A DNA stretch of 64,000 nucleotides from Chelonoidis abingdonii (lineage: Eukaryota; Chordata; Testudines; Testudinidae): assembly GCF_003597395.2 (NCBI RefSeq), contig NC_133790.1:23950572-24014571 (forward strand). The letters are read 5' to 3'. The notes beneath the pieces are model-generated. The model had not been told where the DNA came from. It worked only from the letters and a program-made list of their open reading frames with translations, and did not search any database. The position numbers were made by a program, and so were the translations under genes. Positions 48,301 through 54,244 of this stretch are shown here, in pieces; the stretch's first letter is position 1, and every line of letters begins with the position of its first letter.

Positions 48301-51300
48301 CACCCTGATACCACACTAAGCACCAGGCATCTGCTAACCACCAGGTCTCTAACTACAGGATCGCTTTCATCATCCCCTGAAATGCAGCCACCTCTATGGT
48401 GACGGGTGGCAAATGTTGAACAGTGCACAGCAACACCACACAAATTAGAATAGTCAATGAAGGCTGCCACATCCACGGCAGAGGAATTCAGCACCTCTGC
48501 CTTTGTGACAAATTCCCTTGGGTATTGGAAAGCTGCAAATAGCAAGGCGCATGTTGCATCCCAGACCCATGCTTGGGGCATTTGGTTTCATACCGCCCTA
48601 GAGAGAATGGCACTTGTTTTTTGTTCAGTACAAAGACACAGGGGGAAACCACCCCTGCCCTGAAGAGCCCACAGCCCAAACAGACAACAGAACCCACACT
48701 GCAAGACCCAGGGGAGTCTGTTTTGTTGATGTGGGTCAGCAATTTTGTCCTGAGAGAAAGGAGACTGTCATAGGATGTGTCTGCCTTGTAGTGCCCCCTG
48801 CTGGCAAAGCATGGAATCCAGAATTAGTGGAGAGGTCAGTGGGCAGCCAGCTTTCCCAGCCTGCTGTCTGTCTCCCCTTTTATAAGGCCTAGGAGCCTTC
48901 CCTTGAGCCCAGCTGGGCAGCAGGCTCAGTCACAGGTACACTGGACCCCACTCCCTCTTAAAGGGGCCAGTCCTGTGGCAGAGACCATTTGGAGGGAGGC
49001 TTTGATGGCGGATCTCTGAGGATGTGGTTTGGTAGCCTGCCTCAGGTGCCCTTCACCCATCGTTGCATCAGAATAGAGAAACGACATGCACCACAATTCC
49101 CTGTGAGAGGTTAGATCCCAGCTCCTGTTCCTAGGCCCTTTTGAGATCTATCAGCTTTCCATCCCATTCCAGGAAACATTCTCCCTTTCCACCATCCTTT
49201 TCCCTTTTCCAACCTGTTCCCGGGACACTGGGCTTGGTGGATGGATTCCTGATTTACACCAGTATAATGGGGAGCAGAATCAGTCCCAATCACTTGAAAC
49301 CACTGGTTCTTTTCAGCCTGGTTCTGGGTCAGCACACTGCTTTTTAGAGGCAGAGGAACAAGCTTTTTTGCAAGGTAACAACCATCATGTCCCTCTGTTG
49401 CAGAACAGAAAGGTGGATGGAATTACATTGCATCCTCCAATTAACATTTAAATATTTATTCTCTTGCTTTTTTGCCTCTCAAGTAATTCAGAGATCCAGT
49501 GGAACATTCATTAGGAGACGTGGCACACATCCTTCTTGGTAACAGGCTTGATGAGCCCTTTATCTGTGTTAAGGTAAAAGAAATGTCATTTTGAGGAGGA
49601 TCCCTGTCTGTCTTCAAACTCAGACATCTGTCTCCATGCAGATGCAGAGGGACATTTTGTCATCATCACAAGCCAATTCCCTCCAGCGCTGTATTGCCCA
49701 AATTCTATGAAAATAGTGCTCAGATTGGTTTTCTTCCCTAATTTTTTTGCCATAAGTGTTTTCCTTTGGTCTGCCCATTACATTTTCCCTCCTGACAAGA
49801 GAAAACCATACACTTTCAGGGTCAGCAACTTATCGGAAATCAAGAAAAATAACAAACCAAAAAAGAACAAAAGTAAGGTGTCCAGAGAGAACACGGTGGG
49901 TCATTCTAACATGCTGTATCACCTCTGCCTCACAACATGGCAGCTGCCTCTGCAGACAGAGCAGCAGGCTCCTTAGAAATGGAAAGCTGCAGTACGGTGA
50001 TGGAGTTACACTCCATCTGTTCCCCTTTCCTGATCTTTAATGGAGATTCATAGATATGAAGGCCAGAAGGGACCACTGCATCAGCTAGTCCGACTTCCTG
50101 CACAACTGAGGCGAGAGAATATAATCGGTCCTCCTGTTTCAAGCTTCATCTTGCTGGCTTTCCTCCTGGGAGGATTTTCAGAAGACTCACACCCTCAGAG
50201 ATCCTCCATCAGAGCCTCCCTCCAAATGGTCTTTCAATGGAGAGAAATCCCCTCACGTGTCATGGCATGGGCTGATCTCTAATTGCCAGGGGTTAGGAAA
50301 CAACACCCTCTGTGGGCATTATTCTGTAACAGTCTCTGAATGTTTCCTCTGAAACATCAGGTGCTGGCCACTGCTGGAGACAGGATGCTGGGCTAGCTGA
50401 AGCATGGCTCCAACCTGCTCTGGCCTTTCCTAACATCACACCAAAGCTTTCTTGAAATTCAGCTCCCCCATTTGACATCCCCCCTCCCCGCATACTCTTT
50501 CAGAGCCCCTTGCGTCATCGGGCCCCTGGAATCTCTCCCTCCCACCGCAGTCCTCCTGATCATGGACACTCTACCTGAAAGCCCACCTGCTTCACACGCT
50601 GGGCTTTGCTTTCGCTCCCCAAGCCCAGATAATTCTCACACTGACCTCAGAGCAAGAAGGCACAAAACTCCACCATCCAAAGCAGGCCCAGTCAGAGGCT
50701 CTGTGCTGGGATCCTCCTGGAATCACTCCCCAGCACCATGGCCTGGCCCTAGTGTTGGGAAGCTGAAGGCATCCCAGCTACTCCAGTAGGTGGCTTCTGC
50801 TTTTGTGCCAATGGCCAGAGTAATGCAGAAGGTAGTTGAGGTTCTGGGAGGAGACTGGTCCACCAAGGTCTCTACTTTGTAGCAGAGCATCCTGCCCCAG
50901 GCCCTGCCCATTTCAGGTGCCTCCGGAGAGAGCTCTGCCTACTGCATCAGCAGCGCCACCTCCTGCCATGTCTAGGTTCATGCTGGACATCTCCCCTTCC
51001 CATAGCAAACCACCCCAAACATGGCGGTGTGCAAGAGCTGACTTTACCACTGACCAAGATGGCATGTGGCCCCTTCCAGATTGCTATTGCCACAGATGTG
51101 GCACAAACCTCACTAACTAGCCCAAGGGGCACTGATTGGCAGGGTCCTCCAGTCTAGAATGACCAATGGCTTGTCCCGGATTGGCAACTCCCATGTTCCT
51201 TCACTGAAACATCTGGCTCTGGAGAGGGACGGGAATCACAAACTCACCGGAGAAGCAGGCAAAATAACTAATGTGATGACAGCTTTGGGACAGATTCCAG

Positions 51301-53609
51301 GAGGCGTTCTCTGCTCCCTGAACATCAACTCTGTCAGGGAAAGGGGAGGGAAATCTGAGCAGGAAAAAATTAACACCTGCCCCAGTTATAAACCTGTAAT
51401 ATCTGGGCAATCTTAGGGTCCCCTTGAAAGATCTGACCAGATCTTCAGTTAGGAGGGACTAACACCCATATAGCACCCACCTTAACAACAATCCAACATA
51501 AATGATTGCTGTTTTTTATGGTAACCCCTAGGGACCTCAGCTGAGATTACAGCCCCATTGTAGATATATAGTGAGAAATAGATCCTGCCCCAAGGAACTT
51601 ACAGCCTAAATAGATAGGAAAGAGAAGTATTTCTATTCCCAGTTTACTGATTAGGAACTAAGGCCCAGAAAGATTAAATGACTTGCCCAAGGTCACCCAA
51701 TGAGTCTGTAGCAGAGTTGGGAATTGATCCCAGATACCCTAAGCCCCCAGTCCAGGGTTTTAATAATTAAACACTCATCCAATCTGCTTCCACGATCTTT
51801 CATGTATATTCATGACCTAATTTATTTCAGTAGGAGCTGTGACTGCTCAGCACCTCTGAAAATGCGGCTATTCGGTTTTCAGTCCTTTCCATTGCCTCTT
51901 GACAGCTTATCCAGTTTTTCAGTTCCGGCACTTCCATGGCCTAGGGGATGACAGGAGAATGAAACTTTAACCTCCTCCCCTCAGCCCCATGCAGATTCTT
52001 GTAGAGCCCTTCCTGGTTTCTGCAGATAACTTCTTTTGTTTTTGATGTAGAAACTTTCTCCCTGAGTTCATCTGACTTGAATTGTTTCTCTCTGATTGTC
52101 ATCAAAGTCTAATTAAAAATACACTTCAGATTATTGCGCTGGTTAGCTTGAAATCTGAAGATATGAAATGTGCTTTCTCTCTCTCTCTATGTCTCTAGCA
52201 GCTTTAACCAAACGGATCAGCTTTAATCCCAGCAATAATTTAACAAGCAGGGCTTGGAAAGGCTGTTCACATCATTTATAAACTTTTGATTCATTTTTCC
52301 CCTTTCAAGCCACCCCAAGTTAAGAAAGAATTGATAAAGAACCTCTGCCCTAACAAGCCCTGTGCTGTTGGTCTGTGATCTAGGCATGGGCAGAAGGGAA
52401 TCTCTTATGGTGAGTCTCCACGGCTAGCACCTCCATCATCCACAGCAGAGTACTGGGATGCTGGCAGGTGGCCTGCCTTCAAACCCGTTCTAAGCTAAGG
52501 TGATCATATGTCCCGTTTTGTCCCGGCCATCCCATCTTTTCAGGCAAAACTGAGCATGTGTCCTGTTTGTGCTTACCAACTGAGCGTCAGCTGGCAAGAG
52601 CAAACTGGACACATGCACAGTTTAGCCAAATAAGTGGGATGGAACTCCTAGTGGGGCATGGAGGAACGTGTGGTGTGTGTGGGGGAACAAGTGGCTATGC
52701 CAGCCCCGTGCTAGAGGGAGGTCTAGGGAGAGTGTCTCAGGCCAGCTGACCTGCCCCGCACGCAGCAGCCAGAGGGGGGCCTCAGGTGGCCCCGTGCATG
52801 GGCTGGCAAGGGTGGCCTCGGTCAGCCCTGCATGTTGGGGACATGATGGAGGAAGCTGGGGCCAGACCCATGTGGGGGACGTCAGCCTGGCCCTGTGTGG
52901 CTGGGAGGCAGGGAGGGCTCAGGCCAGACCCATGGTTGTGGCCACCCTGTTCTAAAACCAGTTTGAAATGGAGCCCATCCACTGCTTGGATGCATGTTCA
53001 CTCAAGTGCCCGCTGCAGGCAGCCATTTTGGAAGAGAGGACCCGTGGCTGCTGCAGCATCCTGGGGGCGGAGGGGCAGTGTAGCAAGTGTGGGTGACACT
53101 GCAGAAACCCTGCTGCCACAAGGGGAAGACTGAAGTTCCTGGGGGCGGCGGGCCTATGTGCATTAGTGGAACTGAGCTAATAAGGGTCTGTGCCTCAGAA
53201 GCAGGTGTGAAGCCATCGCTCTCAGAATGGGATAGGAACGACAGGTTATCGGAGTGGCGGAGGGCAGGGAGCTCTGCTGGGTGAGTTAATGGAGCGACTC
53301 GACTATTGTAGACTCTCACAGGAGACCCAATGGAGACACAGAAGATTCAATGGAGACTGTGGGGATCCTGCAGGGGAGTTAGGAGGATGGCTATGTACAC
53401 CCCCCCCACACACACACAAAACCTCACCCCACTGTTTTAGCCACTGCTCCCAGCTGGGACCTTACCTGTGGGATCTGTGAAGGGCATACTGTCTGCTGTC
53501 CTTTTCTTTCACACAGCCATTGGTGCTGGAGGCTTCCTGACCTGCGGTTCCGCTTGGCTTTTCCAAGTGTCTCTCCTCTGTTGGGCACGACAGGCAGCTC
53601 GGTGTCTCG
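12274..53609 (-). CDS. SRRM4: SRRM4 (nSR100), serine/arginine repetitive matrix protein 4; 12 coding exons, 5' end missing
   Basis: Joined coding segments in transcription order: 53609-53466, 44013-43927, 41065-40994, 37221-37195, 34606-34556, 30411-30313, 28473-28311, 18207-17870, 16095-15874, 15502-15392, 12949-12806, 12532-12274. The sum is 1717 nt: one base finishing a split codon, then 572 codons including TAG. Every intron is GT-AG and every phase matches. The product is a nuclear SR-related splicing activator; in known family members it binds UGC-containing intronic elements next to neuronal microexons and promotes their inclusion. The sequence shows Lys-rich stretches, a His-rich patch, many RS/SR dipeptides and a C-terminal eMIC-like region with RRSYSPMRKRRRDSPSH and KRPIPYYRPSPSS. 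The paralog SRRM3 shares the eMIC region. SRRM4 is preferred because the middle blocks (SGNDTSSPPSTQTSSAR, LENLSP, KRSPGSRNSRSRRSPSYSRY) agree with my recollection of mammalian SRRM4. The initiator exon is not in view. Confidence 0.9.
12806..12949 (-). CDS. SRRM4: SRRM4 coding exon K (first part of the eMIC region)
   Basis: 144-nt, phase 2-2 exon. Acceptor ATTCCTCAG, donor ATCACGAG|GTAAGG. It encodes DRAREHTYGSIEKESQRERN and then RRQRRSYSPMRKRRRDSPSH and LEARRIT. The RRSYSPMRKRRRDSPSHLEARRIT segment is the hallmark of the enhancer-of-microexons (eMIC) domain shared by SRRM3 and SRRM4. In the family it contacts early spliceosome components to promote microexon inclusion. Confidence 0.95.
12950..15391. 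other. SRRM4 intron between exons J and K
   Basis: A 2.4-kb intron with no additional exon-like frame found. The only clear structure is the 67-bp tandem duplication at 15112-15247, close to the donor of exon J. Confidence 0.7.
15112..15247. repeat. 67-bp tandem duplication
   Basis: Units start at 15112 and 15179. Both begin ATGTTTGCATTCAGGGGCTG and continue through GTGAGA(C/T)AGCCAGATCC. They differ at a handful of positions. They lie in the intron about 145-280 nt past the exon J donor on the gene strand. Confidence 0.9.
15392..15502 (-). CDS. SRRM4: SRRM4 coding exon J (RS domain)
   Basis: 111-nt, phase 2-2 exon. Acceptor TTCTTGTCTATTCCCAG, donor CAGCAG|GTATGT. It encodes SYSFSPSYSSKSCKRSPGSR followed by NSRSRRSPSYSRYSPS. 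This is a classic RS region with SP and SY repeats, likely phosphorylated by SR-protein kinases (family knowledge). Confidence 0.94.
15874..16095 (-). CDS. SRRM4: SRRM4 coding exon I
   Basis: 222-nt, phase 2-2 exon. Acceptor TGTCCATTTGCAG, donor GAAAAG|GTGAGG. It encodes SFLSPCLTCSEMKKQTSLHS and then DRSSPLRPCFHSESYTSTGQ, an RS-rich run and ATPRYSRSRSCSSGK. The cysteine-containing SPCLTCSE element corresponds to SPCLECAE in mammalian SRRM4 (from memory). An antisense open frame here is only a shadow. Confidence 0.92.
16096..17869. other. SRRM4 intron between exons H and I
   Basis: A 1.8-kb intron. Around 16280-16560 it contains degenerate palindromic-family sequence (ACCCATGTCAATGGGTGCTG and GGTGTAACGCCACTGGAGCT). 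Nothing else was recognised. Confidence 0.6.
17870..18207 (-). CDS. SRRM4: SRRM4 coding exon H (largest exon)
   Basis: 338-nt exon, phase 0 to 2. Acceptor CTTTTTTGCTTTCAG, donor CAAAG|GTCAGT. It opens ISQSGSSADLFTKTDSPLGN and contains ESDSGNDTSSPPSTQTSSAR and DNSSDSGNSFTSCFSQSKG, ending LENLSPDAQGQDQ. These Ser/Thr/Asp-rich blocks are diagnostic for SRRM4 as I remember it. There is no internal stop over 112 codons. A (TTTC)n tract on the sense strand lies 124-177 nt upstream of the acceptor. Confidence 0.93.
18331..18384. repeat. (GAAA)n microsatellite
   Basis: About thirteen tandem GAAA units on the plus strand. On the gene strand it is (TTTC)n, a long pyrimidine tract ending about 124 nt upstream of the exon H acceptor. 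Confidence 0.95.
18500..19350. other. A-rich intronic block (T-rich on gene strand)
   Basis: Many A-runs, including a pure A-run near 18809-18829 and another near 19325-19338, give a long uridine-rich stretch in the pre-mRNA upstream of exon H. No repeat family was recognised for most of it. Confidence 0.6.
20852..20998 (-). repeat. MIR-like SINE, reverse orientation
   Basis: It reads TTGAGATACAGAGGGGGGAA, then GGCACAAGATTAGTGGCTGA and CAATGCTTTAATTACTGCAC, the complement of the MIR-type body running toward its tRNA head. Confidence 0.6.
23852..23936. repeat. 85-bp palindromic element
   Basis: Left arm GGGCCAGACCCTTAGCTGG then GGTAAACTGGCA; right arm TGCCGATTTACCCCAATTGT then GGATCTG. The arms are complementary with a few mismatches. 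It shows the GGGCCAGA end and a CTTTAATGGAG core typical of the family. Confidence 0.65.
25040..25382. mobile_element. hAT-type nonautonomous DNA transposon with 8-bp TSD
   Basis: The element starts CAGGGCCAGCGC and ends GCACTGCTCCTG, imperfect terminal inverted repeats of the CAGGG type. It is flanked on both sides by GATACAAC (25032-25039 and 25383-25390), an 8-bp target-site duplication characteristic of hAT transposons. The GC-rich 343-bp interior has no transposase frame. A related copy lies at 37682. Confidence 0.85.
26076..26178. repeat. Long imperfect inverted repeat with ACTACATCTCCCAT arms
   Basis: The left arm CCTAGTCAGACTACATCTCC then CATCATGCATCA pairs with the right arm TGCATCATGGGAGATATAG then TCTGACTAGGGAA. 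This is about 30 bp of complementarity around a centre of about 40 bp, probably a small DNA-transposon derivative. Confidence 0.75.
26545..26672. repeat. Degenerate palindromic element
   Basis: GGCCCTTATTCACGAAAAGC at one side and GCTTTCCTGAATCATGGCCT at the other, with repeated CTTTAAG/CAGGTGCTT motifs between. Similar in type to the AAGCACTTAAG sauropsid palindromes. Confidence 0.45.
27499..27633. repeat. Degenerate palindromic element
   Basis: It begins AGGCCAGATTCTTCACTGG and ends GGTGGAGAATCAGGTCCT, with TTTGCACAGTGCTGTATAAG in the body, resembling the GGCCAGAT family. Confidence 0.4.
28311..28473 (-). CDS. SRRM4: SRRM4 coding exon G
   Basis: 163-nt exon with acceptor TTTCTCTTTCTTCAG and donor GAAGTA|GTAAGT. 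It enters in phase 2 and leaves in phase 0, so it is one of only two internal exons whose single skipping would break the frame. It encodes HRARSREKGHKARRRRSQHC and then a Ser-rich stretch ending LSAKEV, comparable to the YLSARGV junction I recall from mammals. Confidence 0.9.
28474..30312. other. SRRM4 intron between exons F and G
   Basis: A 1.8-kb intron. 28610-28950 looks like an older interspersed repeat (CCGGACATGGTTTTGTCTGG, then two partly similar GGCATGAC...GCATGCAAAGTC / GGCATGACTTTGAATGCACT halves). A MIR-like SINE follows at 29021. Confidence 0.5.
29021..29225 (+). repeat. MIR-like SINE
   Basis: Good full-length-like copy: AGGCTGTGGCCTAGTGGATA head, GGGTGACCTTGGGC, CAGTTTCCCCATCTGTAAAA, then GTGTTTTGAGATCTCCTGGC and AAGAGCTAGGGGTCATTAT. 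It lies antisense to SRRM4. Confidence 0.85.
30313..30411 (-). CDS. SRRM4: SRRM4 coding exon F (RS and His-rich patch)
   Basis: 99-nt, phase 2-2 exon. Acceptor TTCTTTCCATTCTCAAAAG, donor AAGCAG|GTAATG. It encodes SHSRPRKSHRHRHYHYHSCS followed by ESSDSLSSSCQ. The alternating His/Arg/Tyr block resembles the SRPRKSHRHRHH block of mammalian SRRM4. His-rich patches of this kind are common in speckle-associated proteins; that role is inferred here. Confidence 0.92.
30632..30727 (+). mobile_element. CR1 LINE 3'-end fragment
   Basis: AGGAGGTCAGACTAGATGAC followed by AATGATCCCTTCTTGTCTTA and CTCTATGAAT, the characteristic 3' terminus of a CR1-family LINE. Confidence 0.7.
31613..32228. mobile_element. 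Solo LTR candidate, 616 bp, 4-bp TSD
   Basis: It starts TGTAACAGATCC and ends TTTGTCACA (TG...CA with short inverted termini), and is flanked by GGTG on both sides (31609-31612, 32229-32232). A TATA-like TTTAAAAAGG lies at 31815. No internal retroelement sequence or second LTR is adjacent. A homologous copy in inverse orientation lies at 62564-63229. Confidence 0.7.
32470..32780. repeat. Interspersed repeat of unknown class, shared with 61185-61470
   Basis: Both copies share CTCATGATG/CTCGTGATG, then TAAAGCCCCAGCTCC, GGAGGCATG / AGAGGCATG, a CTTC/TCAC/GCAGAG block, and TCATGATTTGGGGGG near the end. Class is not assigned. The 32670-32705 part is an ATT-rich simple stretch. Confidence 0.6.
34556..34606 (-). 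CDS. SRRM4: SRRM4 coding exon E
   Basis: 51-nt, phase 2-2 exon. Acceptor CATTTCTTATTTAG, donor AAACA|GTAAGT. It encodes SSSPKSKRKEERKHKKQ, a basic stretch with an SP motif. It is short enough to be spliced in a microexon-like manner and is frame-neutral if skipped. Confidence 0.9.
35100..35106 (+). promoter_or_regulatory. TATA box of the solo LTR
   Basis: TATAAAA in the context GAAGTATAAAAGGCTGG, about 108 bp from the LTR 5' end, preceded by a GC-rich GGGGCGTGGC box at 35084. It is a plus-strand promoter inside SRRM4, antisense to the gene. Activity is unknown. Confidence 0.5.
35554..35830. repeat. Degenerate tandem repeats inside the LTR
   Basis: Variants of GACTGTTTTGTTTGCTGGCT recur at 35554, 35610, 35662, 35714, 35774 and 35807, mostly separated by CTGAGC...CCCAGGC...AGCC spacers, at 33-60 bp intervals. 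Confidence 0.75.
37195..37221 (-). CDS. SRRM4: SRRM4 coding exon D (27-nt microexon)
   Basis: A 27-nt exon with acceptor TTTGCTTCTTGCAG and donor ACATAG|GTAAGG. It contributes RLSSKKRRHS across its two split codons. Phase 2-2 matches both neighbours exactly, and the SKKRRHSSSSPKSKR context across exons D and E agrees with recollected mammalian SRRM4, so it is a genuine exon despite its size. Two TGC trinucleotides lie within the last 14 nt upstream of the exon, one of them within TGCAG at the acceptor. UGC near the acceptor is the type of element that nSR100 recognises at its own target microexons. Confidence 0.88.
   Translation of the reverse strand, partial: VIFKEEKT
37222..40993. other. 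SRRM4 intron between exons C and D
   Basis: A 3.8-kb intron. 37417-37681 looks like part of a DNA-transposon-type repeat (ATGTCTACGTTGTGAGCTGG start, GAGCTGGGAATCACACTCCC end), 37682-38047 is a hAT-type element, and 38118-38212 is a degenerate palindromic fragment. 38550-39240 resembles an unidentified interspersed repeat. The remainder shows nothing. Confidence 0.5.
37682..38047. mobile_element. hAT-type nonautonomous DNA transposon, second copy
   Basis: Same family as 25040: starts CAGGGCCAGCGCTACCATTT and ends CCTGGCGCCAGTCCTG. The flanks CACTCCCA (37674-37681) and CACTCCCC (38048-38055) match at 7 of 8 positions, consistent with an aged 8-bp target-site duplication. The interior is very GC-rich, with repeated CTGCGG/CCGCAG segments in both orientations. 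Confidence 0.8.
40994..41065 (-). CDS. SRRM4: SRRM4 coding exon C
   Basis: 72-nt, phase 2-2 exon. Acceptor GTTGCTGTTCTCCAG, donor AACAG|GTATTC. It encodes SPSYSLSPVKKKKKKSSKKR and then KRNR: an SP/SY motif followed by a lysine run that appears on the plus strand as a (TTC) tract. The lysine run is coding, not a simple repeat. Skipping would keep the frame. Confidence 0.93.
41915..42963 (-). mobile_element. CR1 LINE, 5'-truncated, minus strand
   Basis: Read on the minus strand it holds the last part of a CR1 ORF2: GGVANTLEDRIGILDLDELK, then FNKDKCKGRKNQVHSYKVGN, LGCSTSKKDLEITI and [20 protein letters not shown], followed by the 3' UTR. It ends at the plus-strand TCATAGAAATGTAGGATTGG terminus. 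The frames are broken by stops and shifts, so it is a dead copy inserted in the same orientation as SRRM4. Confidence 0.9.
43533..43850 (-). mobile_element. Old CR1/L3-like LINE fragment
   Basis: TCCCATGAGAAGGGTCTTCC, GAGGCTATTCCATGGCTTAA and ACATTTAACTTGATATTCAG resemble the antisense of the CR1-type ORF2 end/3'UTR. It is strongly diverged, so the assignment is tentative. Confidence 0.4.
43927..44013 (-). CDS. SRRM4: SRRM4 coding exon B
   Basis: 87-nt, phase 2-2 exon. Acceptor TTTTTTCTCTCAAG, donor GAGAAG|GTGAGT. It encodes PSHNEEYTPPPPSRGKKKKK followed by KSTRKKRR: a short acidic/proline segment and then a dense basic stretch that could act as a nuclear localisation signal. It matches the TPPPSSRGKKKKKK block I recall in mammalian SRRM4. 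It can be skipped without a frame change. Confidence 0.92.
44160..44700. promoter_or_regulatory. AT-rich candidate conserved non-coding element
   Basis: Complex, non-repetitive AT-rich sequence starting about 150 nt upstream of exon B on the gene strand. It contains TAATTAATT, ATTTAATTCGCATA and several CpG-bearing islands (CCGTAACGG, CCTCGGT) that would be unusual for neutrally decaying AT-rich DNA. It matches none of the repeats in the window. Function is inferred. Confidence 0.35.
44722..44825 (+). repeat. MIR-like SINE, left part (interrupted)
   Basis: GGAAGTGCTGTCTAGTGAGT head and TGACCCCCAGTGACACCTTG body. The rest of the SINE resumes at 45054. Confidence 0.6.
44826..45053. repeat. Palindromic-family insertion splitting the SINE
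   Basis: It contains GGCTGATTTTCAGAAGTGCT and the imperfect complement GGCTACTGAAAGTCAGGAG, plus another GATTTTCAAATGTGCTTAG motif, and separates two SINE halves. Confidence 0.5.
45054..45178 (+). repeat. MIR-like SINE, right part (interrupted)
   Basis: CTGTGCCTCGGTTTCCCCAT, TTGTAAAATGAGAGAACACC, then AAAGTGCCTTGAGATCCTCA, i.e. the body and tail missing from the fragment at 44722. Confidence 0.65.
45795..45877 (+). repeat. MIR-like SINE, left part of nested stack
   Basis: CACAGTCCCGTGCCTCAGGA, TTCAATTTCTGGCTGAGCC, then GACCCTGGGCAAGTCAATCT, where the SINE breaks off. It resumes at 47960 with TTAAACTCTCTGGGCCTCAG. Confidence 0.65.
45878..45904. repeat. Left arm of a split palindromic element
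   Basis: GGTCCAGAGTCTCAAAGGTA then TGTAGGT, complementary with a few differences to the arm ending at 47959. Confidence 0.6.
45905..47912 (+). mobile_element. CR1 LINE, 5'-truncated, about 2.0 kb, plus strand
   Basis: Longest CR1 copy in the window. A frame from 45910 gives WKAKKEREEQLAEDSKSNSK and KLNEFFASVFMAEDV, followed in shifted frames by reverse-transcriptase-region remnants and the 3' segment (GAAGACAGGATACTGGGCTG, GACCATTGGTCTAACCCAGT). Multiple frameshifts and stops make it inactive. It is inserted inside a palindromic element that itself sits in a SINE. Confidence 0.9.
47913..47959. repeat. Right arm of the split palindromic element
   Basis: TAGGTGTCTAAATCTCAAGC then TACCTTTGAAGATCTGGCC, the counterpart of the arm at 45878. 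Confidence 0.6.
47960..48130 (+). repeat. MIR-like SINE, right part of nested stack
   Basis: TTAAACTCTCTGGGCCTCAG, TTCCCCATCTGTAAAATGGG, then a tail with CTCACCATATGTTTGTGATC, AATGGGGCTCCAGGC and an AATAATAATA end. Confidence 0.75.
50044..50200 (-). mobile_element. CR1 LINE 3'-end fragment, reverse orientation
   Basis: GATTCATAGATATGAAGGCC then AGAAGGGACCACTGCATCAG and CTAGTCCGACTTCCTGCACA, the complement of a CR1 3' end. Confidence 0.65.
50275..50450 (+). mobile_element. CR1 LINE 3'-end fragment, plus orientation
   Basis: CAGGTGCTGGCCACTGCTGG then AGACAGGATGCTGGGCTAGC, followed by degraded sequence (ACCTGCTCTGGCCTTTCCTA). Confidence 0.6.
51543..51760 (-). repeat. MIR-like SINE, reverse orientation
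   Basis: CCTGCCCCAAGGAACTTACA, GGAACTAAGGCCCAGAAAGA, TGACTTGCCCAAGGTCACCC, and AGAGTTGGGAATTGATCCCA: the complement of tail, body and head in order. Confidence 0.8.
53466..53609 (-). CDS. SRRM4: SRRM4 coding exon A (first visible)
   Basis: 144-nt exon that begins by completing a split codon (phase 2) and ends HRSHS across the junction. It reads ETPSCLSCPTEERHLEKPSG and then a Gly/Ala/Ser/Lys-rich stretch. The acceptor is a pyrimidine-rich tract ending CCCAGCAG, so a second AG three bases upstream could add one codon (start 53612). The donor is CACAG|GTAAGG. This N-terminal part is poorly conserved in the family. Assignment rests mainly on phase agreement with exon B and on RSHSPSH continuity. 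The preceding exon (N-terminal initiator region of SRRM4) was not found between here and 64000. Confidence 0.8.
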
Positions 53610-53744
53610 CTGCTGGGCAACAAATCAGAGAAACAGAGCAATGAGGGGCTGTTCTCCTGGGAAGTCACCTTGTCTGAAGGATTACAACCATTAATGTGTG
53701 TGTTATGCTAGAGCACAGATGCTCCACCCGAGACCAGAACCCCT

Positions 53745-53925
53745 GGTGCTTGGCGCTGTTCAAACAAACAGGGACACTGATCCTACCCCGCAGGGCTTAC
53801 AGTCGAAATAGTGAAGCAGAAGGTGGGCGAAATGAAAGAAGTTTCCCATTTAATAGATGGGGAACTGAGGCCCAGAGAGATGAAGAGACTTGCCAAGAGT
53901 CATCCACTGGCTTTCAGGCTACAAC
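53745..53925 (-). repeat. MIR-like SINE, reverse orientation
   Basis: GTGCTTGGCGCTGTTCAAAC, CCCGCAGGGCTTACAGTCGA, GGAACTGAGGCCCAGAGAGA, then GACTTGCCAAGAGTCATCC, matching the complement of the SINE used elsewhere in the window. Confidence 0.8.
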
Positions 53926-54244
53926 AGGAGGCCGCTGCTCCCAAGCTTTGTCAGGGAGGTGGATTGAAAGGGGTGCTCGGTGGGAAAGAGGCTGATATGG
54001 GCTCTGGGTGGATTGGTGGTTTGTAGAGATTCATATGCACCTAGAGCCTGGGCTGGTGGAACTGGGCCGTGGAGTGGGCTAGCGCCCCTGCAATGGAAAC
54101 ACTGGGGAGGGGTAGATCTAGGTTTCTGTCCCCCCCCCTTGTTTTTCACCCCCTCAGTAGCTCATAGAGGTCAGAACAGGACCTGGTGGGGAAGGAGCAG
54201 CCACGGCAGCACATGACATCAGGCCAGCTACCAAGGCACAGGTT

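Larger units (their letters stand above)
44014..53465. other. SRRM4 intron between exons A and B (9.5 kb)
   Basis: From the exon B side it holds an AT-rich, possibly conserved block (44160-44700), an interrupted SINE (44722-45178), a nested SINE/MITE/CR1 stack (45795-48130), CR1 fragments (50044-50450), and an antisense SINE (51543-51760). 48140-50040 and 51770-53465 show no recognised exon. Confidence 0.6.
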
